Below the pieces are notes generated by a model. It had not been told where the DNA came from and did not search any database. It worked only from the letters and a program-made list of their open reading frames with translations. Below are positions 34,401-47,323 of a stretch of 64,000 bases of DNA, in pieces (positions within the stretch are counted from its first letter, which is position 1; each line of letters opens with the position of its first letter). This stretch comes from Ancylostoma caninum (lineage: Eukaryota > Nematoda > Chromadorea > Rhabditida > Ancylostomatidae). The stretch spans positions 62,001 to 126,000 of the forward strand of contig JBAJFG010000493.1 in assembly GCA_037903475.1 (NCBI GenBank), written 5' to 3'. The position numbers were made by a program, and so were the translations under genes.

Positions 34401-35828
34401 TGTACCTCTCACGTTCCTACCATGTGCCAGTTCTATTTTACTGCTTTCATATTGGGATTTTCTCCACAGAGGTCTACAACAGAAACATAAAAAATATACG
34501 CAAGGAGCGTAAGAGCCCCAGGGACGCTGAAAAATATGAGAAAAACCGTAAAATACTGCGAAAAAAAAACAGTAGAATATCGCCATAACGAGCTAAACCA
34601 GAGCGCGGCCGTCCGCGGCTGGCTGAATTTCGTTGACGCTCATTGTGCATTGCTCTTCAATATAAACACTTTTATCAGTTTTAGTGTTTTCGCTAGTATT
34701 TTCTCAAAATGCACTTGTGAATGTTGCTGGGCCCACTCCGACAACTCAAACCCAGGAGGTGAGCTTTTAGCTGGTTCCCTATGTTTGTTGCCTAATCCAA
34801 ACGGAGATGTCGTGAGCTAGTTCTTAGGAAGTGTAAACCTCCCACAGCGGATGGCAGAGGCTCGCTCTATCCTGATTTTCGGAACAGTCCCAGGAGGTGT
34901 GTTGTACAGTGACCGTTGACCGCTTTTGGTAATAGAGACCAGAAAACATATTTATGTAGTAAAAACAACAGGGATAAATTGCTTGTGACAGCGAAGAGTT
35001 GATGAAGAAATGAATACATATGCATGTACATATTACTCAAACTGGAGTTTGACATGCACTTAATCTTCATTAAACTGCAAGCAATGGTGTAAATATGTAC
35101 CATGTGCGCAAATGTTGGGCACTATCAGTTTCTAAAGATGTTGGGTTTTTCCAGCTTGGAAGACTCACAAAGATATATCTCGCTGCGTTTAACAATAATA
35201 ATAAGAGCCAAGCACCGCCATTCAGTCCAACGGTCATCTATTACTGGTGATTATCCTGGAGAAGAAAGCCCCACTTTCATGGAAACAACGTCATAAATGC
35301 TGGCGGGTCGGCGGCCAATGGAAGCAGAAGCACGTCACTGCGACATATTCAGGAGTCGTCATACGTCATCGCCTGACGCATTCCATTCGGTACAGTGCTC
35401 TATGGGTCGAATCCTATACTGTGTCCATTCATAGGATGATGTCCTACCCTCGGGAAATTCCTCAAACTTAGGGAGGATTACTTGTATCTATTGTGAGGAA
35501 GTTGGTGGTGAACAATGGTTTTATTTCACGTCTACCAAATGCAGAATAGGAATTTCATGTTAGAAATTTCTCTGTGCAAACCCTCACGAAAATATACAAA
35601 GGACCATTTTCTTTCTATTGATTCTTGAAAAGGAAAGCGCCGGAAACGCATAGAGGGAGGAAATTCGCAAACTTCCTGGACATGGTGATATGCAAGCACG
35701 TACGTATGTACCTCCTCCACAACTGAGGGGTGGTGTTCCCAACGATATGTTATTTACGTATTCCTCTGAATGAAGTATCAATCAATCAAAATCCTTAAAT
35801 AAGAAGTTTACACGGAGTTTTTATTGTA
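28457..35828. other. Unassigned spacer, 7.4 kb
   Basis: No recognised gene. It contains an 11-base G run (29054-29064), a 9-bp-arm hairpin GAGGGCGGT/ACCGCCCTC (30876-30907), and scattered frames of 60-95 codons without motifs. The frame at 29529-29756 is followed by candidate splice signals (donor about 29691, acceptor about 29775), but the encoded sequence is not recognisable. It may instead be a retroelement 3' tail, since it contains GATGAGGCCGAAATG. Confidence 0.4.
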
Positions 35829-37092
35829 TTAGGTGCGTGCAAAAGTTCCGGGGCAGTTTGTGGTATTTCACCGTTTGACGTCGTTTTGCTCCTTGCTTTT
35901 GCGATATCCTACGACGGTTTTCATGCATGCTGGTAGCATAAAACATCTGCTACCTATACCACTTCTGGCTCTGGTGTACATCACAGCGTTGCTCTGTTTT
36001 GGGTGTAAAACCAATGCTATGAGCTGTGCAATAATTTGAGGAATTTCGCTTTATGAAATCAAATCTAGATCAAAAAGAGAAGCGACCCGTAGCATCAATA
36101 ATGCGTTTGTGGAGGCTATGTTCTCTAAAACATTAGGTGCTCAAGGGTTCCTATGAATTCTGAGCGGAGATGAGAGCCTGGAAAATGCTCTGCAAGTTGG
36201 TCAGAGATTTGGTCATCGCAAAGGCGCCAGGAAGGAGCAGGTTGAACCAGATCTTGTGCAAAGTGCGCAAGACATTACGGGGAATTTAGTCAACCATGTC
36301 TCGTCACCTGAAGAAGATCGGTAAGAAGGGGAAGGTGAGTAGATGGATTTTGCGTAAGTTGAGCGAAGAGTACCAACGTCCACACTTGCAAGTCTGCAGA
36401 TATTCGATCTTCAGATTTCCTAACAATTCGCTTCATGAAAGAATTGTTATTATTGATAGAGAATGCCTCAGGTACGACAATAGGAGGAGGTCATCCCAAA
36501 GTCCGAGCTCCTGCCACCCACCTAAAAAATGGCCTAACCATCTCTACCTTCTTTAAAAAAATTTTTGACGTCAGTAACATGACTCGTCTGTAATGAATTT
36601 TTTTCAAATAAATGCACAATAATCCCCATATAGTGTTTTCTTCTCCCTACAGTAATCATGGGAAAACTCTCAAGCGCAGGGCCGACACAGGCGGAAATAT
36701 GTGGTCTGATCCGGCTGTGGGATAACGCACACCAGCACGTTGCAGTGTCAACCGTATAAAGAAATGGCCATTCGTGCTCCGACATTCTAGTCCAACCTAT
36801 ATTACTCCTTATACCTACCTCTAACAGATTACCCCCATTTCGACCTTCTATGGCTTTACCTCCGCTGTAAAACTTTCAATGAACAGATCCTACTGGAAAA
36901 CGACGTGTGCCACTATTTCAGGTGTAGACCTGTCAAATTTTTAGCTTCTGGAAAAATCTTTTCTGTGTCATATTGGCAACATCGCGCAGATGCCAGTGCT
37001 TTTTGTTTTGAACAGAACTGCTGATTTTGAGTCAAGTTATGGGGTTTTGAAAAATTAAGTGCAACTGCCCGAGGACTTTTGCACGCACCTAA
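35829..37092 (+). mobile_element. Mariner transposon, family C, full-length but decayed
   Basis: The ends are inverted repeats starting TTAGGTGCGTGCAAAAGT on both sides, flanked by TA at 35827-35828 and 37093-37094. The length, 1264 bp, is that of a complete mariner. The ends differ from families A and B in this window, so it is a third lineage. The gene inside is heavily mutated. Confidence 0.9.
36040..37080 (+). pseudogene. Mariner transposase, decayed (family C)
   Basis: Reading across frames, the order of a complete mariner transposase can be followed. SGDESLEN (36162-36185) lies in the second helix-turn-helix/linker part. HLKKIGK, then the frame from 36296 with KLSEEYQRPHLQVC, corresponds to the segment after the DNA-binding domain. 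IDRECLRYDNRRRSSQ lies at the first catalytic block, where the usual GDEKW is destroyed. WDNAHQHVAVSTV (about 36717) lies at the second Asp block and is followed by stop codons. Several frameshifts, an internal stretch without similarity (36560-36650) and the loss of catalytic residues make it inactive. The other open frames in the element are shadows. Confidence 0.8.
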
Positions 37093-37094
37093 TA

Positions 37095-40000
37095 GTTTGC
37101 CATTCGTACCTCCAGAACTGGCCAGAAGTAAACCACAGTCTGAATTTCTACGATGTGTTAGGATGAGGAAGAAATAAAGAAAGAAAATCATCGAAAATTT
37201 CTATACTGTTAGGTTCAGTGGGAGGTTCGAATCCCCTGAGTCGGTGGAACCGAGGAAGGACAATGACAGCGAGGTAGAAAGCTTGCTTATTTCCTCTTGA
37301 ACGATTAAAAGGAGAACACTTCTATTCTTTGATGCCATCTAGAAGTCAAATGCACCCGTAGGACCACTAGTAGTGGCCTTCTGTGCCAAAAATTTGTAGA
37401 AACGGAAACAGCTAGGGTACGAATGATTCTGAATCAGCCCTTTCCCCCTAGTGAGTCCGCGATTATAAGTTTCCTGAGTACGCGTATGCGCATCGGATCA
37501 GCACGTTCCGGCAGTGGCCAACCGGCTCTCCATCTCGGGAACACTGCGGATCCACTGAGGGAGAAATTTCAGAGGTAGAGGCTGCCTTCAAGGAATTCCT
37601 TGTTGCATGAGCACATAACAACAAGGCTTAGTAGTTGAGAAAACATCTTCTACGTGTGTTCCATGAGCTCTAACTCGTTTATGCAGCTGTGCCAAAGGAA
37701 AGATCTCAAGAGTAAATCTTGGTTCTCCATGTTTTCCAGAACTGAACACTCGATGAATTCTGGATGAATAGAAGATTTTCAGAGTAGAAAGAATGTTGGA
37801 TAGGGAGAATAAAGCAATTCCTCAAAGGAGAAAAAACCATGCAATAATATGGCCTTCAACTATGGAAATATTCTCTGAAAGGGGATTATTTAAGTAAATA
37901 AAATCCCAGCAATACCTTTATTGGAACAGAGAAATTTATAGCATAGAAAGGCTTTTTCATAGCACGTAATACTGAATGGCATCTATGGAAATCATAAAAG
38001 AACATAGGGGGAAATGTGAAAAGTCGTTTTTCTGAGTCTGCAAAAACTTTTCTCCTTGTCTAGCTAGTTGTCTCAGACAAAGCCAATTCGTGAGGATTTC
38101 CCATGAGCATGCAGAAACCAAGTATCTAACAAAAACAGGTGAGTAAACTCTTCAGGAGGATGTCTATTCATTGGAAATGGAGGGCTCGAGAGACGCTATT
38201 TATTAGCCGAACTCGTGCGGCGAAAAAAAAAACTCGTTTTGGTCAGTCAAAAGTAATGTGCTCGGCAAGCCAGACTCTAGAAGTCATGGCAAATTGGCTC
38301 AAGGTAGATCGTTGGACGTTTGAAAAAATGCAATGAGAGGCGGCAAATTCAATTATGCAGCGAAAGTTGAGAACCTCTGTGAAGAAATCATGTAATGTTT
38401 TTAGAATAAATCTTTTAAGCAAAGTGTCATAGGTAAATTTTTTCAAAAAACTCGTGGCAGGAATTCCCATTCGGAGATGGATAAGTGTGCGCAGAACTGA
38501 AATATCAAATACCGTAAACGTAAAGTGGAAAACAAAACGCCAAAAATGGTCGAAAAATGGAAAGCGTAAAACGGAAAACGGAGAATCCCGAACATCCCTG
38601 TTAATGAGCCCACGTTCACATAGATTTCAGAGGAAAATAGGATTTCACATGGCGTCAAGATGTCCCACGAAATGGTAAAATGTGTAGATATGTATTCATG
38701 AGAACGTTATAGGCTATTCATACGTAGCGATTACAATCCCAATATGAAGAAAAGAATTAAAGTAGTAAATTAAGTCTTGGCATTTGGCATTTGGCAATTG
38801 GCAAGCCTAAATTATCATAAATTTGCCAGGAGTTTCTGTTATTTCTGTCAAAATTTCCAAATTTTCAGCCATGGAGTAAATTTTGAGAGAAAGTAATTAC
38901 CATCTGTAAAAATAATCCAGCCTTTCGTGAAAATACTAGACGTTTCGAGTACACACCTCCACATTTGCATTGGCTTTGTCATAATTATACTTGCATAGGA
39001 TTGAATAATGTACCAGAAACATTCGAACCCGGAGACTTAATTTTGATCAATTCAATGGTTCAGGTGTTCGGAAGACAGAGAGCAATACAATTCTGGAGTG
39101 GGAATAAAAGGAGTTGTAAGTCCTCTCTTTTTCGAATGTAAGAATTTTGCAAAAAGTCTTAAGTCTACCATAATTTACAATATACTAAATGCGCTATGTT
39201 TTTTTTTCAGTTCTCCATCCGATCCTATGCATGGCCATAGCAACAATCCACGTTTCGCATTTGCAAGGAAAAGCCTTCTATGAAAAAAAAAAGAAAATAG
39301 AGAAAGAAAGACGGAGGACTCGCAGGCCACCACCTGGAAGACAACAGTGGTCAAAAATGCTTACAAACCCGTCCTGTAACAGATAACCATTGATTTGAGC
39401 TGAGAGACAAAGAAGACTTGGTGACTTGAAGCGACAGAATGGAGAAACACAGGCAAAGTGTCAGTTTCTCCTCTGTTCCCTGTTCCGTCTTTGAAATTCA
39501 ATCGCTGGGTTAAGACACGCAGACACTAAGATTTCCGCACGATGAACTCATCCTGAGAGCGTACATAAGCAAACAGGAAAAAAGAAAAGGTTTGCCGTGT
39601 AATGCCATCCCAAGCACACAAATACGTTCCGAAATAGTCTAAAAGGTTCAAAGCAAGTAGCCTAATCTTTTCGACTACATGGATAATATAGCGACCTGTG
39701 CAAGTTCTATGAAACAATGCTATAACACAAAAAAACATCCAAAACAGAAGGAAACGTAGACTCCAAGTCGAGAAAATTCGAGTATGTACATAGAGTATTA
39801 GTTTGAATACTCTCAAGAACAAGAAAAGACCTAGGGATATGTATCTGAAGAGCCTGAATCTCTGGAAATGAGATAATTTCCGCCAAAATTTCTCAATAGC
39901 TCACTGATTCCAAGCAAGTACTAGAAATTTTCAGGAATTCACTAACAATTCCTAAGCCTTTGAATTTCCAGCGACAGTGGATGGTGTTGTGAACTTGATA

Positions 40001-43000
40001 AACTTGGCTGCGATGTTTTGCATCCTTTTTTTCCGAGATAACAATAAAAGGTTTTACATTCATGTCTTATTATACTTAAATTAACCAGAATTGTTCATCC
40101 AGGTTCCGAAGGAAGTTGCTCATGAATGGTATTCTCATGATACCCTATCAAAACCAGTGAATTTATCATTCTTATGAATTTTCGTATAAAACACTTCTCG
40201 TTCTGGCAAAATCCGTGGTTGAGTAAGGAATCGCTCTTGATGGTTGAAGTACTGTTCAGTCGAAGGGCAGGAGAGACCTCCAATCAAGAATCTGTTGGTT
40301 GCTAGCGACATTCTGTGAAGAATTGTGTGCAATGATTAGGACTATTTGAAATGAAGCGAACTTGGAGAATTTTTTATAATTGCGAAGAGAATCCAAGAGG
40401 ATTTCAAATCTTCAGCAAGTGGTTGCATAACAAATCTTCACACCTATACTAAGGCTAGTAAGCGAATGGCTTTGGAGGACATTTTGCTAGCTGATGGGGG
40501 TGCATGGAGCAACGCCTTTTAAGACTTGCATTCCTAGTTCCTACGTCTTCACAACCTGCCCGAAGTCTTCGTGATGCTTATGCGTATTCTTCATCGTAAA
40601 GCACGAAATCAAATCGAGCCCACCACAATTTACAATTCTTAATTCCGGAAAACCCATATCGTACTGTCCTGCTGCCACATTAACAAAGCCGCTTTGCTTT
40701 GTTTTCTTGCATTTCATGAATTTCATGCTTATTTCTGAGGTTTCTATGGTTAATCCTGTTCAGGTTTGAGAGACATTTCCTATGTTTTGTTTTGGAGTTT
40801 TATCTAGGTTTCCGGTTTTAATAGCTGCAATTTTCTTCTTATTGTCTGCAGCGCACCGCGAGTGCAATAAAGCACATAAACATATTTATAGCATTTGTTA
40901 TAGTCCATAGTATTGTTAGAGTCCAAAAAGTCATCGAACAAAATCGTTAGGAATGTTCTTTATTCCCACCGTAAAATGCTATTAGTATAGCCGAGGCCTT
41001 TGTTAAAGCATTCAACTCCATACATAGGCACCTCTGTATTGAATTGCAGTAGAAGAATCTATGTACAGGAAGGAAGTGAACATGAGGGTTCCCACTCAGA
41101 AAGACAGCATGAGAATTCCCAAGAAAGCAGAAGAAAATCTTATCGGTCATAATTTAGACAAGCGTCGTTGGATTTTCGATCACCGAAACATTTTCGAATA
41201 CATTTTCTCCAGCCGAAAACTTTATGCAATTGATAAACAATCCAGTCCCCTAGAATTTGACTCAGCTGAACATGGAAACAAAGGCTTCGGAGCCGCGCCA
41301 TCGACGGAACTATGAGATCAAAAGCTATTTCTAAACGTATAACAGCCTGCTTCCCGCTTTCTGATAATTACGGCGTCATTGCAACTATAGCTGAAAACCT
41401 GAAAAGAAGAGTGAAGGCAAAATCAGTGCTTTTTTGTGGCGATAGCCAGCGGAATGCTTCCGAAGGATATTATCTTACATCCATTATATTGTCTCAAGTC
41501 TGTGATGGAGGAAAGTGTGTAAACACCTATTTCCTCAGTCAATCACTCGTAGAAGCATTCTATGCTCTAGAACCCGAGGAAATTGGGGTTTGAGATCCAG
41601 ATTTTCAGGTCGTTCGAATTTACAGTGGCGTACTTCATTTGAAACTCTATTGGAAACATGAATCCAACCAGATGGGTGTAATTCTGACTTTGGATGCTCC
41701 GAAATCAATAAGTTCCTGTTATCGTGGGCTTCCGAGTTTGGTTCTAACATTGGAAGTGTTAAAATTCAAAAAATTCAAAACAACACCATGCCATATCATA
41801 ACAGCAAAAGCAGTAAATATCAGGTATTGTCAATTTTTATATCATCTCCTTTATTTTTTCTGTTTTTTTTTACCAGAACACTATGTTCTCAACTTGTTGG
41901 AACAACTATTTCCCGGTTCCAAACTTAATAATCCAGGATCTTTGAAAGGTTGAATAATCTCATACGTATAGGTATAACTACCTCCATGTGCCAAGTGAGT
42001 AAACACAACGTCACGTATGGATAAGCATACTGATGATGTCAGGTAAAGGGTAAACTTCGGTGTGTTAGACGTTTACCATGGGTACTCTCAATTATGCAGG
42101 CCAATGGCGCTTCATACCCGATTGGTTAACAAGAAAGGAAAGTACTCATCCAGTTTTCTCAATCCTATGAATTTTCTTCTAAGTACTCATGTATCAGGTA
42201 ATTGCTACATTTTTAATAGAACGATAATCAGTCCAGTTCTATACTAATTTCAGCTACAGTCGGAGACTAGTAGCTTATCAAAGTCGAAGCTTACAATACG
42301 TATGCAGCGTGCTCACCTGTGAAAATGCATGTCCTTCCTGATTGTAGAGATCCTACCACTGAAAGTCCCTTCTCTTCCTCCGAGTGGGATATCCCCGAGA
42401 GAAAGTAATTCCCTAAGATAGGGTGATATTTTCTGTTTCAACATCAACGGAATATGATAATAATAGTCAATGTGAATGAAGAGAAAGGAAGAAAGAGAGG
42501 AACAAGGAAAGAAAGGTGAAGAAGAGACTTCCTAACTACCACATAATCTTGACTGGTTATGGAAAGCTAGGAAATTTCCTGTTTTACTACCCTTTATGGC
42601 AAATTATAAAAAGGCCTATTATAATGTCACACTAAATTCAAACAGAGTGAAAATAACTGCAGCAATGCAGCTTGTGCCAAGAACTGTCTTATCTCATTCC
42701 TTAGAAATAGAAAACGCTCATGGTGTATAGGAGGAGGAAAGAGATTCATTTTTATAGGAACACGCATCGATCGACTTTTGCGGAGTCAAAACGGACAAAG
42801 ATCTCCGTGAAAAAAAAAAGAAGTCAGTGATTCAGAAGAAACAAAAAACTACAGAGCATAGACACACCGTCTGTAGAATTTCCTCACTATCTCATATCAT
42901 ACATTCTTAATATATCGCTTCTTGTTTTTGTATTACGTTTATTTTCTATATCATTCTTATTCTTAGATTCGTTCACAAACTCTTCAAAACAAAATTGTTT

Positions 43001-45049
43001 TTTATTTGAAATTTTTCTCAAATTTGAGAGCAGAGAAAGTAGTCAGAATTTGAGAAATGTGGAAACCCGCAAAGAAGGGTGCTGTCGTCAATGGGTTATA
43101 AAGCATGAGAAAAAAAGAAAATCCGGATAAAAACTGCCCCTATCCGTAGAACTAATACTTTTCGAGAAAAATTAACGCAAAAGGATGTCTATGATAAAAG
43201 GTATGATATGTCATATATGCATTTGTTAAGCAAATGTGTAGCTGCGTGTTGACGCCTAATGTGTTGACTTAGGAGGTTTTCTCGATGACGAACAATTATT
43301 CGAAGAGATATGCAAGAAAATAATGCTAAGTATAACAGAAAAACTGTCGTGAAGAATGTTCGTTTAATCACACAATTGACAAATGCATGAAAACCTAGGA
43401 CCATTCATCGTCGCTATTATGGTTTGTGGTCCATGGATCTGTGGTCGCACTTGCGCTGGACATAAGAAATGCATACATACAAACCATGTGACATTCCTAC
43501 GTATTCTAGTGGCTGCTTCACGACGCTTGACCTCATTTGGACAAAAAGAGAAACATGCGAGGGAGAGTTTTGGTGGACGAGGAGTGCAAAACACCTACTA
43601 ATGGGTGCTCAGAATTTAGTGAATGGAAGAATTTCTTGAGATTACGAGGGTTCAGACCAACTAAGAGAGCTCTTGTTTCAGGAAATTTTAGGAAACCGTT
43701 CTGGGTAGGGATTCCTCACTTAGGTAGAGATTCACCGTGGAACCTAACCGACGACTTTTCCGTCATGTATTCCCTCGAAGGGTCTCATTCTTCACATTTC
43801 GTTTCCTCTTGTGAGCCAACCCGTGCATATGGCATTAGTCTTAATGCTTCGAGTAGATTGTGCCTGCGCTCATTTTGTTGTTGGTCCCATCCACGGGCCG
43901 TCGATGTCGTAAATCCCAAATTTTGAAGAAGCTGTCCCATTTTACCTAGCACTTGAAATGTCAGAAGGGTCTAGGCAACCGCTGCGCACCGATTCAACGG
44001 AGCGTATCACAAGCCTCAAGGATGTCGGAAGCCATCCCTTCAAAAAGGTTTGTCATAGCTAGTCTGACGGTTTACGGTTTACAGTGAAACACTACTTTTC
44101 AAGCTAAAGGTAGGTTCCCATCGGGCAAATCCACTGGGACCTTCTGTAATATAATAAAGAGCAGCCCCCCTCCCCCCATCGTAAAGTTGATTTCAACATT
44201 TGACAATGGACTTTCGAAATTAGTACGGATCAACTGTAAAAAAATGGAAACGAAGATGCATCTACGTCCAGCCTATTGTATGTCAAGGTTCCTCTCTAAC
44301 TAAAAAAGAAAGTATCTGTTCAGCTAAGCGCACCTTTTCAAGTGACAATGAGCATACCGGAACAAGCAAGAGTGACTTCAGATGATTAGAGTCTAATGAG
44401 GCTCATTTATTTCCAAGCGTAGCATTCAAAACGAACACAGGCATTGATGAGTAAACGGGAGAAATTGATGGATGAGTGGAAAACGCGGCACGTTCCTATT
44501 TGAAGCTTGCTATTTACGTATAGCTGGTTGTTCATCTCAGCAGCCGAAGAAATTTTATGAGTGCTCAGCATTACGCGATGTCATAAAAAAGAAAAAGTTT
44601 GGAACAGAAGAAGCTAGTAGAGAGTTTTGATGTCATCGTTGCGTATATCTGGACAAATTCACTGAGGCAGAAGAATCACGAGGTCATACAGGTTCTTCCA
44701 CCAAATTTCTTCAAAAAAGAGTGGAAATACATTGCTTGAAGTTGAAGAATTCTATCTAACGGAATTGAAAGATGTTTCAAGCTCATACACAAAGAATACA
44801 CGTCTCCGCTGCCGAAGGCAATCATGGGATAATGTCAGTTGCAGCTGTGAGAAGACTGCAGAAATCCATTGATGTTCAGCACCAGCATGCTCAAGATAGG
44901 TGAGAAAATAGACAGTAGACTTGTGAAATGGAAGTAAAGATAGCGGTGATCTCGCAAATTACCAGGATTGCCATTCATAATTATACATCTGCCCCCGTGC
45001 CTCATTCGTACGTAGTTCTTACTTGTGTTTGTTTAGGCTCTTAACGGAT
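37095..45049. other. Unassigned spacer, 8 kb
   Basis: No gene I can support. Frames of interest but without recognisable domains are 43537-43926 plus (129 codons), 41639-41953 plus (104), 39526-39822 minus (98) and 41312-41593 plus (93). A tRNA-like B box with flanks (GAGGTTCGAATCCCC, about 37222-37236) lacks an A box. At about 40995-41035 the plus strand reads VKAFNSIHR, resembling the RTE-type LINE motif KAFDSIHR, but nothing before or after supports it. A short TTGGCAT repeat occurs at about 38778-38805. Confidence 0.4.
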
Positions 45050-45103
45050 GCGTTTATTTCCAGAGAGCTCTCCGCAATCAATGCCTTCGTCAGAACTTAA
45101 CAA
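45050..45103 (-). mobile_element. Penelope-like element 3' tail, possible
   Basis: On the minus strand the sequence runs TTCTGACGAAGGCATTGATT and translates as SDEGIDCGEL. It resembles the SDEGDCAETL sequence in the 3' tail of the Penelope-like element at 51119-51933. The Helitron at 45104 abuts it, so whatever lay upstream was separated by that insertion. Short and tentative. Confidence 0.35.
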
Positions 45104-45157
45104 TCATGACTTATAATAAAAGGCTTAGTCTGTCACGTGTGTGTGTGCGTGTGTGTG

Positions 45158-47320
45158 TCAGTCAGTGTGTGTGAAACGAAATTCGAGGGCGTGACCTAGA
45201 CCGAAGAAAATGCTCTGCAACGGGTCCACTGTCGCTGTAGGAGTGCGCTGGCGTCGAAAAGTGGGAAAACGCCTGGAGGCGGGTCCAACGGTGTGATAAG
45301 GGTGCGCCGGCGTCGAAAAGTGGGGAAACGCCTGGAGTCGGGTCCAACGGTGTGATAAGGGTGCGCCGGCGTCCAAAAGTGGGGAAACGCCTGGAGTCGG
45401 GTCCAACGGTGTGATAAGGGTGCGCCGGCGTCGAAAAGTGGGGAAACGCCTGGAGTCGGGTCCAACGGTGTGATAAGGGTGCGCCGGCGTCGAAAAGTGG
45501 GGAAACGCCTGGAGTCGGGTCCAACGGTGTGATAAGGGTGCGCCGGCGTCGAAAAGTGGGGAAACGCCTGGAGTCGGGTCCAACGGTGTGATAAGGGTGC
45601 GCCGGCGTCCAAATGTGGGGAAACGCCTGGAGTCGGGTCCAACGGTGTGATAAGGGTGCGCCGGCGTCGAAAAGTGGGGAAACGCCTGGAGTCGGGTCCA
45701 ACGGTGTGATAAGGGTGCGCCGGCGTCGAAAAGTGGGGAAACGCCTGGAGTCGGGTCCAACGGTGTGATAAGGGTGCGCCGGCGTCCAAATGTGGGGAAA
45801 CGCCTGGAGTCGGGTCCAACGGTGTGATAAGGGTGCGCCGGCGTCCAAAAGTGGGGAAACGCCTGGAGTCGGGTCCAACGGTGTGATAAGGGTGCGCCGG
45901 CGTCCAAAAGTGGGGAAACGCCTGGAGTCGGGTCCAACGGTGTGATAAGGGTGCGCCGGCGTCCAAAAGTGGGGAAACGCCTGGAGTCGGGTCCAACGGT
46001 GTGATAAGGGTGCGCCGGCGTCCAAAAGTGGGGAAACGCCTGGAGTCGGGTCCAACGGTGTGATAAGGGTGCGCCGGCGTCGAAAAGTGGGGAAACGCCT
46101 GGAGTCGGGTCCAACGTGTGATAAGGGTGCGCCGGCGTCGAAAAGTGGGGAAACGCCTGGAGTCGGGTCCAACGGTGTGATAAGGGTGCGCCGGCGTCCA
46201 AAAGTGGGGAAACGCCTGGAGTCGGGTCCAACGGTGTGATAAGGGTGCGCCGGCGTCCAAAAGTGGGGAAACGCCTGGAGTCGGGTCCAACGGTGTGATA
46301 AGGGTGCGCCGGCGTAGAAAAGTGGGGAAACGCCTGGAGTCGGGTCCAACGGTGTGATAAGGGTGCGCCAGCGTCCAAAAGTGGGGACACGCCTGGAGTC
46401 GGGTCCAACGGTGTGATAAGGGTGCGCCAGCGTCCAAAAGTGGGGAAACGCCTGGAGTCGGGTCCAACGGTGTGATAAGGGTGCGCCGGCGTCCAAAAGT
46501 GGGGAGACGCCTGGAGTCGGGTCCAACGGTGTGATAAGGGTGTGCCGGCGTAGAAAAGTGGGGAAACGCCTGGAGTCGGGTCCAACGGTGTGATAAGGGT
46601 GCGCCAGCGTCCAAAAGTGGGGAAACGCCTGGAGTCGGGTCCAACGGTGTGATAAGGGTGCGCCGGCGCCAAAAGTGGGGAAACGCCTGGAGTCGGGTCC
46701 AACGGTGTGATAAGGGTGCGCCGGCGTCCAAATGTGGGGAAACGCCTGGAGTCGGGTCCAACGGTGTGATAAGGGTGCGCCGGCGTCCAAAAGTGGGGAA
46801 ACGCCTGGAGTCGGGTCCAACGGTGTGATAAGGGTGCGCCGGCGTCCAAAAGTGGGGAAACGCCTGGAGTCGGGTCCAACGGTGTGATAAGGGTGCGCCG
46901 GCGTCCAAAAGTGGGGAAACGCCTGGAGTCGGGTCCAACGGTGTGATAAGGGTGTGCCGGCGTAGAAAAGTGGGGAAACGCCTGGAGTCGGGTCCAACGG
47001 TGTGATAAGGGTGTGCCGGCGTAGAAAAGTGGGGAAACGCCTGGAGTCGGGTCCAACGGTGTGATAAGGGTGCGCCAGCGTCCAAAAGTGGGAAACGCCT
47101 GGAGTCGGGTCCAACGGTGTGATAAGGGTGTGCCGGCGTAGAAAAGTGGGGAAACGCCTGGAGTCGGGTCCAACGGTGTGATAAGGGTGCGCCAGCGTCC
47201 AAAAGTGGGGACACGCCTGTAGTCGGGTCCAACGGTGTGATAAGGGTGCGCCAGCGTCCAAAAGTGGGGAAACGCCTGTAGTCGGGTCCAACGGTGTGAT
47301 AAGGGTGCGCCGGCGTCCAA
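45158..47320 (-). other. Three long overlapping frames, an artefact of the 59-bp repeat
   Basis: All three minus-strand frames stay open here (720, 709 and 678 codons). The unit of 59 bp is not a multiple of three and contains no stop in any minus frame, so each frame cycles through the same three readings every three units. The result is a 59-residue periodic polypeptide with segments such as HPYHTVGPDSRRFPTFGRR. Single-base deletions at about 46113, 46670 and 47090 change the phase without introducing stops. There is no family similarity, signal peptide or initiation context that favours one frame. I regard translation as unlikely, though a repeat polypeptide cannot be excluded from sequence alone. 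Confidence 0.75.
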
Positions 47321-47323
47321 AAG
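45216..47323 (+). repeat. 59-bp minisatellite, about 36 units
   Basis: Each unit contains GGTGTGATAAGGGTGCGCC, a variable GGCGTCSAAAWGTGGGG and AACGCCTGGAGTCGGGTCC. Period 59 is shown by a one-base phase change every 60 bases. Variants (GTCGAAAAG, GTCCAAAAG, GTCCAAATG, GTAGAAAAG, CCAGCGTCC) form blocks, with TCG types mainly at the left and CAGCGTCC/GTAGAAAAG types at the right. This suggests local duplication by unequal exchange or replication slippage. The first and last units are degenerate. Confidence 0.97.

Noticed and set aside
37222..37236. tRNA or SINE at a B-box-like GGTTCGAATCC
   Set aside because: No A box at the right distance and no tail.
40995..41035. RTE-type reverse transcriptase (KAFNSIHR)
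   Set aside because: A single short motif with no supporting blocks on either side; within reach of chance.
45158..47320. A 720-residue repeat protein gene
   Set aside because: All three minus frames are equally open because of the 59-bp period, the array lies inside a Helitron-like element, and no frame has a supported start or neighbouring exons.
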